A stretch of DNA of 64,000 nucleotides from Umbelopsis ramanniana AG (taxonomy: Eukaryota > Mucoromycota > Umbelopsidomycetes > Umbelopsidales > Umbelopsidaceae): NCBI RefSeq assembly GCF_025399195.1, contig NW_026252161.1:26457-90456 (forward strand), given 5' to 3'. The notes beneath the pieces were generated by a model. That model was given only the letters and a program-made list of their open reading frames with translations, was not told the DNA's origin and made no database searches. The position numbers and the translations under genes are program-made. Shown piece by piece: positions 35,433 through 47,460 of the stretch. Numbering within the stretch: position 1 is the stretch's first letter; each line of letters starts with the position of its first letter.

Positions 35433-37509
35433 ATGCTTCCGTCATTACAGTCTATCCAAACATTGCTAAACGAGATCAGCTACTATGCTCAACTATTGAC
35501 AGCCTTACTTTCGCTAGGAGGCATCATCTACTCGCTCATTCGCCATACCGACACTTATTATGCCTTCTCTGAGTGGTTAGATATCTCCTTTTGGCCGGCT
35601 TTGTATAACCTTTATTATTATTCTGGGTTGCCGCTATTATTGCATATTCTTCAAATTGATGTACTATTCTCACCCGGAGGCTTCTTGGAGTTTTTTTCAT
35701 TTTTATCTCCTGCATTAACTGCTCAAGATGAAGCTGCCATGCTTCATGCCGTCGATACCAAACCTCCTATAGCCGATCTATGCTCGTCACAACCATTGTA
35801 TATCAGCGGCTTGGTCAACACTGGTAATTCATGTTTTTTGAATTCCGTCTTGCAGGTAAAAAAAAAATTATATATCATTTTTAATGCAATATCCCCGACC
35901 TTAACCCAAATGGATTACGCTTCAATCATAAGGCCCTGTCTGCTACCGATGGAATTCAACCATTCCTAAACCTTATTGCCCATTCATCACCTTCTACCCC
36001 CGTGGCCGCTTCGTTATTATATACGCTCAGTCTATTATCATCCCCCAGTAGAAGACGATCATGCTTCCGACCAAGACATATTGTGCGGGCCATGAGTAAC
36101 CATCGTCGTGTGATCAACAGGGAACAGCAGGACGCTCAAGAATTATTTCAGCTATTGTCAAGTGCTGTCAATGAAGAGGAAACATCGGTTGTTCACCGCA
36201 ATCGAACCAACGGTATAGCTGAAGTACTGGTCAAACCTCAACAGATCAAAGAGCGATCTCCTTCCAATCCGCTGATAGGACTGTCTGCCAACCGACTTTC
36301 TTGCTTACAGTGCGGTTTTACAGTGAGCCATTTTGTTTAATCAGATTAGGGAAGTATTGCAAACTTTAACCATATGACGTTGTAGGAGGCTATCAGGCAT
36401 TTCACTTTTGATAATATCCAGCTCATACCCCCATCCAATGCTGTAAGTAACAAAAACAACCATACCAGGTTACTGGTAGTTCCGTACTCATCCCTTGTCT
36501 TCAGCATTCTATCAGTTTGCAACAGTGCCTACAACGGTACACAGCGATGGAACAACTCAAAGATGCAAATTGCCGCAATTGCTCCATACGTGCCACACTT
36601 AAGCTGCTGCAAAAGGAAATGGCCACACTGAGTGTTAAAGCTAAACAAGTTCATAACAGGATGGAACAACGCCAGTTGCTTGATCATCTTGTTACGCTTG
36701 ATAAACAATGTCGACAGCTGGACGACCGAATACGGAGCGGACGCATATCTGAAGATTATGATGACGATAGTCTGCGTATTAAATCCATTGCAAGCTTCGC
36801 CTCCACCAAACAAGTCATGATCGCCAAGCCGCCCAAAATCCTATGTTTGCATATCTCTCGTTCAGCATTTCATGAATTCGGCGGTTTGCAAAAAAATATG
36901 TGCCAGATTGTGTTCCCCGAGATACTCGACATCTCCGCATACTGTACAACAGGAGAGCTTAATGTGCACCCTGACCAACCTATTTCGCAGCAACCACCAG
37001 GTGCAGGACCTTACAAGTATAGACTCAAGAGTATCATCGTTCATTATGGAAGCCACAGTTATGGTCATTTTGTTACGTATCGTCGATTACCATGCCACTG
37101 CTCATGCCAACGATGTCAGCATTTGGATCACATCTGGCTTCGGATATCCGACGAGAAGGTCGATCGTGTAAGTTTACAGGATGTACTACGGGCAAATCCA
37201 TATATGTTGATGTACGAAGCTTTGGAATCCGAACATGGTGGCGACTCCGCACAACCAATGGTGACGTCCTCGTCAACTTCAGAAACACCTATACTTGCAG
37301 ATGCACCATCGTCATTCGATTATTGCTATACAAGTGAAACGCCAGAGTCTTTAGAAGCCATCCGAATAGCCAATTCTCTTCTCACCAACGATGAACCCGC
37401 CGAAGAATCTACGGCAACGACCCTACCACGGCGACGGAAACATCATAAGAGAAGAAGTAGTAGTAAACATGTAGATAATCTTGTTACCTCGGTTGTTACC
37501 GTACAGTGA
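35433..37509 (+). CDS. Membrane-anchored ubiquitin-specific protease (Ubp1/USP30-like)
   Basis: Four exons (35433-35855, 35933-36322, 36386-36442, 36505-37509), 624 residues. An N-terminal hydrophobic segment (YAQLLTALLSLGGIIYSLI) and a second one around LYNLYYYSGLPLLLHIL precede the catalytic domain. The Cys box is GLVNTGNSCFLNSVLQALS, split exactly by intron 1. The QQDAQELFQLL motif follows, then a zinc-knuckle pair (CLQCGF...NCRNCS). The His box is HYGSHSYGHFVTYRR. The tail is Ser/Thr-rich and ends basic. N-terminal anchoring plus this core resembles yeast Ubp1 (ER) and animal USP30 (mitochondrial outer membrane); the compartment cannot be told here. An in-frame upstream ATG at 35382 would add 17 residues. 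Confidence 0.87.
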
Positions 37510-37852
37510 CGGACTATGTCGCAATTGATCGGCTGTAAGACTCAATTTTTTTTATTTTTTTTTGTAAATACAAAATAGCGCTGCGGCTTGTTTCTCCCCG
37601 CTATTACCACGCATGGTACCGTTTTCCCCTTCTTTGCTTTTTTATAAATCGAAAGCTTGGATGAGTACCAAAATATATCTGTTGATTTTTTTTTTCCATC
37701 TCGCGTAGATGTGTTAATGCACTCATTCGTTCGTTGCTGTACGGATGGTCTGGTATCTATCAGCTGCCGGCGATGTGTAGAGTTTTTTTTTTTTCTTTTT
37801 TTTTTAAGTGGCCGCACCTGTCGCCGCTAAGTCCTTTACCGCTCATGAGGCT

Positions 37853-38235
37853 TTATTGCCAACCGCTCCTTGTAAGTTCTCGCCTGCTGCTGAAGTCAAA
37901 TTCATTCTGCCCCAGTTCTTTCAGGTATGACAGTACAGGCTCGTCTCTAATATTTAATTCCCACAAGTTGCTGTCTGCGTCACTTTTTAGCGACTTTGAC
38001 CCAAAAGTTTGTTCTTCGCCCTATCATCCGCAATGTTTCTCAACGGGATCGAAAACAACCAACTCAACTGCAGTAATCCACCCATAGCCATGCTGACAAC
38101 AGCCCTACCTTGCACCAATGGCCTCGTCTTCGATGCTTTCCCATTTCTAAGATGATCTAGTTGTTCTGATACATACAGTTCTGTAAGCGAAACATGTTGA
38201 ATAGGTTTATGTCGAAAGTAGAATGAAAGAACCAT
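37853..38235 (-). pseudogene. Possible decayed small gene
   Basis: A minus-strand frame starts at 38235 (MVLSFYFRHKPIQHVSLTEL). If a 41-bp GTAGGG...CTGCAG intron is removed, the frame continues VQVELVVFDPVEKHCG, hits TGA TAG in tandem, then stays open in the same frame for over 50 codons (including LNIRDEPVLSYLKELGQNE) to a stop at 37853. Protein-like sequence on both sides of adjacent stops suggests a disabled gene or a missed intron. No family recognised. The first frame alone, unspliced, would encode 82 residues. Confidence 0.3.
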
Positions 38236-38392
38236 TGTGAGGAGTTCCCCAGTTTGTCAATGGATGGAGGTACAAACGGAGTACAAAGAGGAGAAAAAAA
38301 AATGATGCCAATAATGTGAATAGGGTTTGCTGTCAAAAATTATACAATGAAGGGTCAAAAAACATGGAGGAAACGAGCAAAAATCCCCAGAC

Positions 38393-39297
38393 TTATTGGT
38401 TGGCGAGAATCTGTTGTCGGTAGGATCGAACGTAATTGTTGCCTACACCGCCTATTCCAAAGGCTGGGGCGATTCTGCCCACTCTGGCTAAAACACTTTT
38501 AACGTACTCTCTTCGGATAAGTGAGAAGCGCTGGCCTGGCGTAGAGGATGCATTGTTGTACAGATCAAGTCCAAGTAAATGAAGTGGAGTACTTAAGACT
38601 TGCATGATAGCTGGACATGCGAGTTGACTTATGGTGTCGCTTGCCTTGGTACTTTTTAATATGCCTTCGGTTTGGATCCATTGAGACACGATGGGGGGAG
38701 CATTGAAACTTGCAGCGATGGTGAGAGAGTCTCTTGCGGCAAACAGAAGATATGATAGGGCGGGTAATGGCTTTGTAGCAACTGTACCAAACATTCTAGT
38801 GAAAGCTCTATCCTTGTATATGCATGCAGACATATTGACCGCAGTTGTACCGACGAACTTTGCAGCCGAGGTCTGAGTCTTGTCCCGGCTGAGGTGCTCA
38901 CAGCTTGTATCAATGACATTAGCGGTCAGGTAGGTACTAAAGTAAATGGCATAGACCAGACGGAATTGCCTAGTAGTAATAAATTTGAAAGGTTGGGAAA
39001 AAAAAGTAGCGAAGCCTTGCTTGAGGCCTTGCACTAGAGGAGTTTTGCCGTTGGTGTTCTCGATAATGGACCTGTCAAGATACCGTATTTAGCTTATGCC
39101 GGAGCATTAATTGATTTCACCCATAGCATGAACTGTTACCTATCGACAATAGCAATAAAAGGAGACACGGCGAAAGATGATGATCCAGCAGCAACCATAT
39201 CCACACTGAATAACTTCACCAAAGTAGTGAGAGAATTCTCCGTGGTAGCCGCCGATTCCAATGACGGTTGAGACAATTTTGACTGTGGCATGGCCAT
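38393..39297 (-). CDS. Uncharacterised protein, probably of a mitochondrial membrane
   Basis: Two exons (39297-39140 and 39071-38393), 278 residues. The start is the first of two ATGs in MAMPQSK. The sequence has repeated short hydrophobic and amphipathic helices (LFSVDMVAAGSSSFAVSPFIAI, FRLVYAIYFSTYLTANVID, ALSYLLFAARDSLTIAASF) separated by basic loops (QPFKFITTRQFR), with three roughly similar units. This looks like fungal mitochondrial carrier-like proteins of unknown function, but I see no complete PxDxxR signature and do not assign transport. The C-terminus (GIGGVGNNYVRSYRQQIL) is Gly-rich and basic. Confidence 0.7.
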
Positions 39298-42200
39298 TGA
39301 GAATGGTGAGAGGGAATAAAAAGTGAGCCTTCTTCAGGCACTACTGGCTTGTTTACGAGGGTTTATATGTACGAGCACAGGACCAAAGACGCCAGGCATA
39401 AGTTTAAACCTGTAGACGTGAGAATCACCCCGCCCTATGAAAGAGGGAATTTTTTGGTTTTGTTGCCTTGTATGAGTCAAAACGCTGGTTGGCCATTTCA
39501 TTGGTCTACGGTATTCAAAATCTTCAACGGCCTGACTTCGGTTCTTTTCATCATCGAGTTCCTACGTCTTGTCGACTATTTCTTCAAAATCCTGTGGTTT
39601 CAAAAGGGGGATCAAGCCATGCCAGTACCAAACAATCTCCATTCCCGGAAAGGTGCCAGGCCCTCAATCGGGTGGCATGAATGGGTAGATTGTTCACTTT
39701 GAAACACCGCCCAGCGAATGCTGCCAGCCCATACCTCAACGTATGGGTACCATTTCTCAATGCCATGGTTCCAACCCCCAACAAAATCTATATGGCTTTT
39801 ATCTATCAATACTAGCATAAGGAGATCAGCCATAAAAAAAAGACTATCATGGGCAGAACTTTGATCTAGCTTGTAGAACATCGGGTTCCCATCGTAACTG
39901 CCCGGATCAAATGTAGCCAGTCGGGTAGATACGTTCATTATAGCCTTGTGCGCTGCATTGCGCTACACATCAGCTTCTTGTGGATCAGCTCTCACCCTTC
40001 ATTTAGAGCTCGGATGTACGCCCCATCCACGTTTGGTAGAACGTCCATGTTTGGAAATGATGATGGGCGACAGGCCAACAAATTTACTGAGTGGGAGACA
40101 CAAAGGCAGGCCCTTATTGTAAATCAGTTCATGTCGGGTCATGTCGTTTACTGTGTTCCGTTGGGTTGCGAAACGTGTACTAGTGACCCCATATGTATGG
40201 GATGTCACGAATGTGGCTCATGCAATCAGACCAAGCGGATTCATTGGCAAATGCGAACCTGCGAACACTACAATTGTGTTCCAGCAATAATTTTGACCAC
40301 AAAAATTTGCTTCAATTGCTTGCGGGAGACATTGATCCAATTCGTATGTCAAAGTATACATGAGTATTAGGTTCTCGGCAGCATGGACGTTGTGCTTGCT
40401 TGGGAGGGCTTTGAATGGAACATTGTGGGGTACGAACTCAGCAGAGGCTAATTCATGAGAGTGAGATATTTCCGACACGCACTATTTTATTTCTCCTCAA
40501 GCACTCTGCGTTGGTCTATCGTATCGGTATAGTTGATTCTAAATCGCTCCCAATGACAGGTTAATAATGCTCCGTACCCTTCACAATAGGTCTACAGGTA
40601 TATTCATCAAAAAAGTTGACTCTATGCGGATAATTTTATCGGGACGGGCAAATATGCCACGTTCAAACAATGTACCCAATTTCGTTATCTGGAAGTTGGG
40701 GGCACGGGAGTGGCCGTGCAAAATAATCCATGCTTCCGTTTCTGACCGATGAGTACGGCTAATATTTCAGAGCCTTTCACTGCCTTGGATGTGACATTCG
40801 CCATCTTGGTCGTGACCATGGGTACATGCCAGACTTCCGGGAGTGAAGCAAGGCCTACGAAATAAATGGGGACCGCTTCCCGCAAGCCTAAATTTCCTTC
40901 CCGCGGTCCTCTCACACCCAAAAATTAAAAAAGAAAAACGTTGAGTAAAATCCTAAAAATAAATATTAACCCATGAATTTTGTAGGAGATGGTGTATCTC
41001 TTCGTCACGACCTGGCCGTGTACGATGGATAAGTAGCTGATAATAAAGGTTGATGTTGAGAAATGCTTTGAAACGGGATGTTCCACCTCTCCAACTCTTG
41101 ACATTTTACATCCTGATACACTGCGGTGCAATATTCGGCTGTACGTAGGAGGAGACGTTGGTCATAAAGAAAAGTTGGAAGAAACTAGCGAAAAGTGATA
41201 TAAGTAGACCATCGCTGGCGGTATGAGATGGAATTATCTTGGAAATAAAAGGTACCACGAATATAAATGTATGCTTTACATATCAGAGGGTGTGTATTGA
41301 TACGATTGACATGAACTTGTATTTTTACCTGTGGAAGGTTTTTACACGTTCTTTATCGTTATGTTACCAGACAACGGTTCAATTACATGGTCATCCAAGC
41401 TGCACCTCTGCTTTCTATTTTTCTTTGTCGAGAGATCAGTCATCTTACCGATTACTCTGTTCATACCCTATCGAAGGTCAATATTCTCATTTCATTTTGC
41501 CACTTTGGTACTGAATTTGCATGACCAGTCTTGATATACGAAGAACTCGAATATAGCTCTTTCATTGCAAAAGCTCAAAGATGGAACGGAAGCCGAGGCA
41601 CACCATTGAAGTAAAACATTCCAAGTAACTCATATCGAAAGAACCGTTTATTGATACTGTAATTAAGAAAATATAAAGTTCGTGCATAGAAATCTCGGCA
41701 TTTTTCTAAATTCTGATTTTTAGGCTACCTTTAACATTCTTTAAATCTTTTATTTTTTTCACCATTGTGCTTTAGGTGATCAAGAGTTGAGATTACGTGA
41801 TTGATAAACTGATGGGCATACTTCACTTGTGTGTAAAGTTTTTTATAGACAAGCTGAGGTACTGCAAAAACTGTTTCAAGTTGAGATAAATCGAAATGAA
41901 TACGCCTTCCATACATTTTATTTTATTTTTTCCAAGAATTTATATTTTAGCGTTTTTGCTTTCATCGATATATATTTAATTATTCTCCAGTTCCAAAATT
42001 TCTTTCTTGTATATATGTCAAGATGTTCATATGGGTAAGATTGGCTCTTCAACGTAATCTCGTATGCAATGCTAACATGTCACTTAAAATGCAAAGAAAA
42101 GGAATACGCACTCGCCTTGTTTCATTTGGCGTTTGGTAGAAGTATAATTATTTTATAGCTCAGCCAGTTCAGAGCAGTATTGATAACTCGGCATTAAACT

Positions 42201-42449
42201 ATCCTACCATATAATGATGATTATGCGCTGCCTTAGGAAATGAGATAGGATTTATACCAGAGGATTATCATTTCCTGAAGACATGTCCTTCTACGAACAC
42301 AATGCCCCACGTTTGATGACCGTCGCCTGCGAGCCAGTTTAGCCCAGCCACTGTTTGAAATCTACAGATGTTACAGTAAGCAATAAGAAAATGAAGAAAT
42401 AACCAGTCTCTTCCTCAACTTACTTACTTACCTCGATTAAATTAGATAT
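39298..42449. other. Gene-poor AT-rich block with fragmentary frames
   Basis: No gene I can support over ~3.1 kb. Overlapping frames of 60-140 codons occur on both strands between 39.3 and 40.5 kb, including a Cys-rich plus-strand one (39948-40370, CETC...CMGCHECGSC), but none shows a domain, splice pattern or family. The part after 41 kb is markedly AT-rich. It may hold eroded genes or elements. Confidence 0.4.
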
Positions 42450-45400
42450 TCAAATTTGTATCTGAGCATCCAGTGCATTAGCACGCTTCATCGGCCCGAC
42501 CAATGGAGTCTGGTTCACAGTCGACGATGATACCCAACCAGCCCGCTTTACGTGAAATTTGTCAATCATTTCTGGTACGCCGTCAGCTTTCTCCTCATCT
42601 GTAAGCACCTCTGACAATCCTACCAATCGATGATCAGCTTTCGAAACCACTGCGTGATGGGTGCGCAAGTCAGTAGCAGTATACCGTATCTCTTGAGAGA
42701 GCCCGTCTGCCAAGCCGTTGACCAACACCTTCCTGATACCAAGCTCCCTGTATACACCTTTACCAAACGTGGTAGTCCCAACTACGTGACACATGTCTGG
42801 TTGCCTGATGACAATCCAACACACGGCTCTGCTCTCAACGGTTGCAACTTGTAGATACATGACACTTTTTGCATCTATTAGGATATCTTGTTCTGATGCC
42901 AATAGCGAATGAGCTTCCTTGATGGCGCGCAGATTTGGTTCAAGCTCTGTCGCACGGATAAATAGACTACGCCGCCAGACCATTGTTTCAGCAATTTCTT
43001 CTTGCACAAGAGATGGCCGGCTGCCGCCAACTCGCGGTAGCCAGCACAATGATTTATCAGCACTGGGTGCATACTGCAATAGTCCGTAGGTGCTGATACC
43101 AGATAAACATGCATACATTGTTTTCTCCACATCGGCTTTCCTAACAGCCCCAAGTAATCCACCGAGAGCAATAGTCGAATCTTCTTCAATAAAAGACACT
43201 GAGCCGTGAAACCATGACAAAGCTTCTCCAAATGTGCGAAATTTGCGTCGTTTGTTGGACACGGTGGTTAGTTGATTGCGGGAGTAGCTCATGAGGATGT
43301 TACTTACGGCAGCCTCAGCTCTGGTCCAAATGCGTGAAGACCAAGCTGAGTTGTTCACGTGCCTTCTGTGCACATAGGGATCAATGATGACCGTCGCATT
43401 CGCATGCCAATACACGTTAATCATGTCAAAGTATGCAGCACGATCTTGATTGGGCTTCCAACACATGAAGTCAACCCACAGCATGGTTATTCCAAACTTT
43501 TTGCATTTTTCCATCAGTCCCTCCACCTGTGTGCGTACATATCCTATCTCAGATCGTGAATATGATACTGCAATGTACCGCAAGTCATGTGCCCAAGGTA
43601 TAAATTTGTTGTTGAGTACATCGTATAGCTGCAGACCAGGATTTTTGACTCTCTCTTCACTCCAAGTAAGAGGAGGTGCCTGCATACCAATTGGTACATT
43701 CTCCAGTTGGTCTTTTGTGAGGTTGTAGGCGGTAAAGCCACGAGCACGTATGGCTGCTAATGCACGCGCAATGCCCAGCCTAAAACACCCTGGTATCTTG
43801 AGCTTGATTTCTGTCTCGCTGACCACTGCTTCCTCAATGAACAAAGCCACCAAGCATTGTGAATATCCGGCCTTGTACATATTTTTGGCCAGTACAGCAG
43901 TATCACCCGTGGAGGTTAGCCTAATCGTATCAGCCTCAAATGATAATTCCAGGTCAGATAAGAACATGTCAAGCACGACAATTGGCGGTTGGTAAACGGC
44001 TGGCTGCGAGAACCACTTGATAGCATCTGCAAAGCTTGTATCAAAAGACAGTGTAAAGGGAGAAGCCTTGGTTCTCTTGTGTATCCTGCTAATGGCAAGA
44101 AGAAGTAGGTTGGTCATTCTGGCTATAGTGTCGTTGCCATCACGAACGCCCTTGATGTGAAGCACATGACCTGGGTGACATTCACCTTTACCAGGAGATA
44201 TATCTGGCACTGACAGCAACATATATTGCGCAAGTATATCTAGGTTTCCAATATCGTGTGGGACGCATGATCGTACAACACTGTCTAGTGTAATGGCAAT
44301 GATGAACAAAGCGGTCGAATGTGCGGCCTTGCAAGTAGTAGCATGTAGCATGGCGGAGAGCACATACTCAATCCTGACTGCATAGTGCACGTTGGAAAGC
44401 CTTGTTGAGTAAGTACTGCTAAATATGTTCACCAATTCAAAAAAATTGACTTCTCTAGCAGCAGCACTAGGAGCATTAGCAGATAAGCTAGCCAGCTTGA
44501 GATTGTCGGGGCTGAGTCCCTCAATCAAAGCAGGTACTTCCAGCCTGTATTGAAACTTCTGTTCATCAAACCACAAGTATGAATGTTTGCTTACTTTCGT
44601 AAAATCTTGTGGCGTAGCACTTGTGTGTAGATCAATCAAGGCTTGCGCCACCTTAGGAAGACCGATGTCATAGCCTATATCTTGAATTAATTTAGTCAGC
44701 TCGTCATTAAGAGCATCGCTTCCTTTGGCGTCTGTCCCGTAAAATATTATCAACATTTTGCAAATGACCATGAAAGGAACGCTAAGTATACTGAAACTCG
44801 CACTGATGATTGCCATTATGAAAGAAATGTCATCCCATATGGTCCATCCAGCATCCACTAGATTGCAATACATTAATGGCATCATTAAGATCTGATTTTT
44901 GGTGTAGTCTCTAGCTCTACCGGATTTTCCTAACGGAAATATTTTGATATGATCCTTGGCGCAGCTTCTACCTCTACTGCATAGTCCAAAAAAGTAGTAA
45001 AGCCCTTCAAAGAATTGAAAAAACGAGTGAAGGAGTCCTTTGGTTTGGTGTAGGGAAAGCTCTGGTCCAAGTGATGCATCACGTCCGATTGAGTAAGCTG
45101 CACACTTTATATCGCTTAGCACTTGCTTGTATTGACAGTTGGCTGCACATTCCGGCGAGCAACCTGCGCATGTACCATTTGTGAGCTCACAATGGCATTC
45201 AATATCCGGGATGTCCCCTTCGTCCACAGTACGCGCTTCTGACGTATCGTCGTTCTCGACTCCATCATCGGCCGCAGAGCTATAGCTCGCAGAACCTGCA
45301 CTGCCATTATGCGCAACGCCTACGGAGAAGAGCAAGAAGCTGCTGCGATTGCCGCAGTATGTGACGTCAGCAAACCTCTGCTCTGGGTTAGATACTGCGG

Positions 45401-45536
45401 GGATGAGGTTTTCGACTCCATGAGCAGCATTGTCACTACAGTAGGGCAAACCTTCGTTTAGACTTATTGAGTAGTACATTAGTGCTTGCGTTCGAAGGCA
45501 ATGAAGATTTGTCGTTATATATGTAGTTGTAGACAC
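42450..45536 (-). CDS. Large intronless protein with a HET-like domain
   Basis: One uninterrupted frame of 1028 codons in a genome where almost all neighbours have introns. Residues about 650-745 read like a heterokaryon-incompatibility (HET) domain: YIAVSYSRSEIGYVRTQVEG (family YVALSYxWG), CKKFGITMLWVDFMCWKPNQ (family YLWIDALCI-QDD), YFDMINVYWHANATVIIDP (family MxxIYxxAxxTIVA) and SAWSSRIWTRAEAAVS (family WxxRxWTxQE). A strong hydrophobic segment lies at about 235-266 (ISFIMAIISASFSILSVPFMV). A Cys cluster lies at about 113-133 (CHCELTNGTCAGC...CAANC). In ascomycetes HET proteins trigger cell death on non-self fusion; function here is unknown. The start at 45536 is the first ATG. The remaining ~600 N-terminal residues match nothing I recognise. 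Confidence 0.72.
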   Translation of the reverse strand: MSTTTYITTNLHCLRTQALMYYSISLNEGLPYCSDNAAHGVENLIPAVSNPEQRFADVTYCGNRSSFLLFSVGVAHNGSAGSASYSSAADDGVENDDTSEARTVDEGDIPDIECHCELTNGTCAGCSPECAANCQYKQVLSDIKCAAYSIGRDASLGPELSLHQTKGLLHSFFQFFEGLYYFFGLCSRGRSCAKDHIKIFPLGKSGRARDYTKNQILMMPLMYCNLVDAGWTIWDDISFIMAIISASFSILSVPFMVICKMLIIFYGTDAKGSDALNDELTKLIQDIGYDIGLPKVAQALIDLHTSATPQDFTKVSKHSYLWFDEQKFQYRLEVPALIEGLSPDNLKLASLSANAPSAAAREVNFFELVNIFSSTYSTRLSNVHYAVRIEYVLSAMLHATTCKAAHSTALFIIAITLDSVVRSCVPHDIGNLDILAQYMLLSVPDISPGKGECHPGHVLHIKGVRDGNDTIARMTNLLLLAISRIHKRTKASPFTLSFDTSFADAIKWFSQPAVYQPPIVVLDMFLSDLELSFEADTIRLTSTGDTAVLAKNMYKAGYSQCLVALFIEEAVVSETEIKLKIPGCFRLGIARALAAIRARGFTAYNLTKDQLENVPIGMQAPPLTWSEERVKNPGLQLYDVLNNKFIPWAHDLRYIAVSYSRSEIGYVRTQVEGLMEKCKKFGITMLWVDFMCWKPNQDRAAYFDMINVYWHANATVIIDPYVHRRHVNNSAWSSRIWTRAEAAVSNILMSYSRNQLTTVSNKRRKFRTFGEALSWFHGSVSFIEEDSTIALGGLLGAVRKADVEKTMYACLSGISTYGLLQYAPSADKSLCWLPRVGGSRPSLVQEEIAETMVWRRSLFIRATELEPNLRAIKEAHSLLASEQDILIDAKSVMYLQVATVESRAVCWIVIRQPDMCHVVGTTTFGKGVYRELGIRKVLVNGLADGLSQEIRYTATDLRTHHAVVSKADHRLVGLSEVLTDEEKADGVPEMIDKFHVKRAGWVSSSTVNQTPLVGPMKRANALDAQIQI

Positions 45537-46650
45537 AAAGAAAATTTTTGACAGTAGTATGTATGCGCAGTAATGGGATGGTTCCGTTTATTTCGTAGTT
45601 ACTCAGGGTTTATATGCTGTTTCATTTTTGTTACCCCTGATTAGTGAACCCCCTCTTGGTGACTCACTGTTGATTTATATTTCTCGATCTGGCGAACCCT
45701 CCTTCCAAGTGGTTTGTACAGTTTAATGCTCTACTGGCATTCGGTCGAGAAAATCATAAACCAGAGGATTGAATGTTTGAATGCGAGCTAAATAAAGTGT
45801 AAGTGTTTGCATGCATGTCTGTTAAACCGCTCTAAAAATTGACATTCTACAAACTGTTCTGTCATCGCTGGTGACTTGCCCCGTATTCTCTATTGAGCCG
45901 TCAAGAATTTCTATCGTACACCTAAGCCACGCCCAAGCTACGCCTTCAGTCACATGTACCAACGCATGGCAACAAACAGTAGATATAAATCATAAAGTTG
46001 ATACGGAGGCTTTCTAACTGTGATTTTTAATTCATCAATTCTGTATTGCGCCGAGTTGCCAGGAGAGATAAATGAACATGAACTTCACATAAGAGATGTA
46101 GAAATATCGCAAATGCATGCAGAAGTTACTGAACAAAATAACATGCTACATTCAAAAGTCTCTAGAAGTCAAAACAATAAAAATCCGGGATGTTCAAAAA
46201 TATCCATGGCATATGATCAAAAATGGGTGCGTATGCATAGGACGTAAATCAAGTGCAAAAATGCAGCTTCATCTGTGGATGTCTCTAACTGGATTCCAAA
46301 CATGTATCAAATGACTTTCAACTTTTCATGACAGGGAGCTAGGTAGCGGATGGATCTAATAAGATAGAGAAAAGAAACAAAGGTAGCTTGGGAGAGCAAT
46401 AGACAATGAACCGGACTGAAACAGTTCAATGAATAAGAAATAAAGGTGACACAAAGGGATAATAAGCCAACTGCTATATTAAGAACCTAAAGTTTAAGTA
46501 AGAGAAAGAAGTGTGTATTTTATTGAATGAAACTCCATTCCTAATAAATGATTTCCGGAAGATAGTCACGGAAGGTGCTTAAGGTCTATTGGGTGTTCAA
46601 GAGAGTCAACTGAGAGAAGTGTCTCTCAGCTGCCTCTCATTCAGTTGAAA

Positions 46651-46750
46651 CCGATCTTAGCTCAGTTGGTAGAGCGGGAGACTGTAGTGAGCCCCCAAAA
46701 AGGGTTAAATTGTCATCTCTAGGTCGCTAGTTCGAATCTGGCAGATCGGA
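46651..46750 (+). tRNA. tRNA-Tyr (anticodon GTA) with intron
   Basis: Acceptor stem CCGATCT pairs with AGATCGG at the 3' end, discriminator A at 46750. The A box reads TTAGCTCAGTTGGTAGAGC and the B box GGTTCGAATC-like sequence is AGTTCGAATCT. The anticodon GTA is at 46684-46686. A 27-nt intron (46688-46714) interrupts the loop one base after the anticodon, the standard place for nuclear tRNA introns; removal leaves a 5-bp anticodon stem (GGAGA/TCTCT). Mature length is 73 nt. Confidence 0.93.
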
Positions 46751-46751
46751 A

Positions 46752-46760
46752 TTTTTTTTT
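46752..46760 (+). terminator. RNA polymerase III T-run after tRNA-Tyr
   Basis: Nine consecutive T residues start one base after the discriminator base of tRNA-Tyr, the expected Pol III terminator. Confidence 0.85.
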
Positions 46761-47460
46761 GCCCAGTTGCAAAACCCCAAGCTAAATTTTTTTCCCTCTT
46801 TTATTTTCTGAGCTAGAAGATACAGATTGCTTTGGAGTAATTAATCCATTTTTATTCGATGGGTTTTCAAGCTACAACCATCACTTTAATTTTTTTTGAC
46901 ACGTACTGATCCATCTTCTCCATCCGTCATGACATGCTGACGCAACATTACATAAATGGCCCATTCTGCCAAAACGGTTCGCACGGCTAACCTTTTGAAT
47001 TGGATCGGTACGGAATACATACCTAATCGATGAGCGGGCGGTATTTCCTATATAGACATATCTTACCGACTTGAAAGGAGTGGCCAGTAGTTCCACAATG
47101 TGGCAGCAATCTGATCGCCAAGGCTGAGCCCATCTGAACGTGAAAATCCACCATGCTCGTTGCCGAGAAGGGAAATTGCTGTGCTGCTCGGCATAGCAGC
47201 ACGTTTAGGCATGTTAGCAACGAAAAATTTTCTCAGCGCTTCAAATCTGAAACTAATTGCGGTTTTGTTAGAAAAAAAAAAACCAGGTACGCAACTTCAA
47301 CTCATAACACAATGTTTATAACAAATGTTTGCATAGAATGTAAACATTTACGAGAAATTTTTTATTTCATTTCTGTAGACGAAACATCATAAAAAATGAC
47401 ATGAGGGTGGCGTAAAACGTCAGGTTGATCGGGAGGAGAGCGTTAAGGGGCAGAGTCAAT

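Larger units (their letters stand above)
45537..47460. other. AT-rich spacer containing tRNA-Tyr
   Basis: Apart from tRNA-Tyr (46651-46750) no gene is supported. The sequence is AT-rich, with a poly-A run near 47271-47282 and T-runs near 46790 and 46890. Confidence 0.4.

Noticed and set aside
39948-40370. Cys-rich 140-codon plus-strand frame as a possible zinc-binding protein
   Set aside because: Cys spacing matches no finger I know, there is no splice support, and overlapping frames on the other strand look equally likely.
46020-46314. Short AT-rich frames upstream of tRNA-Tyr
   Set aside because: Composition (Lys, Asn, Ile-rich) is what random AT-rich DNA gives.
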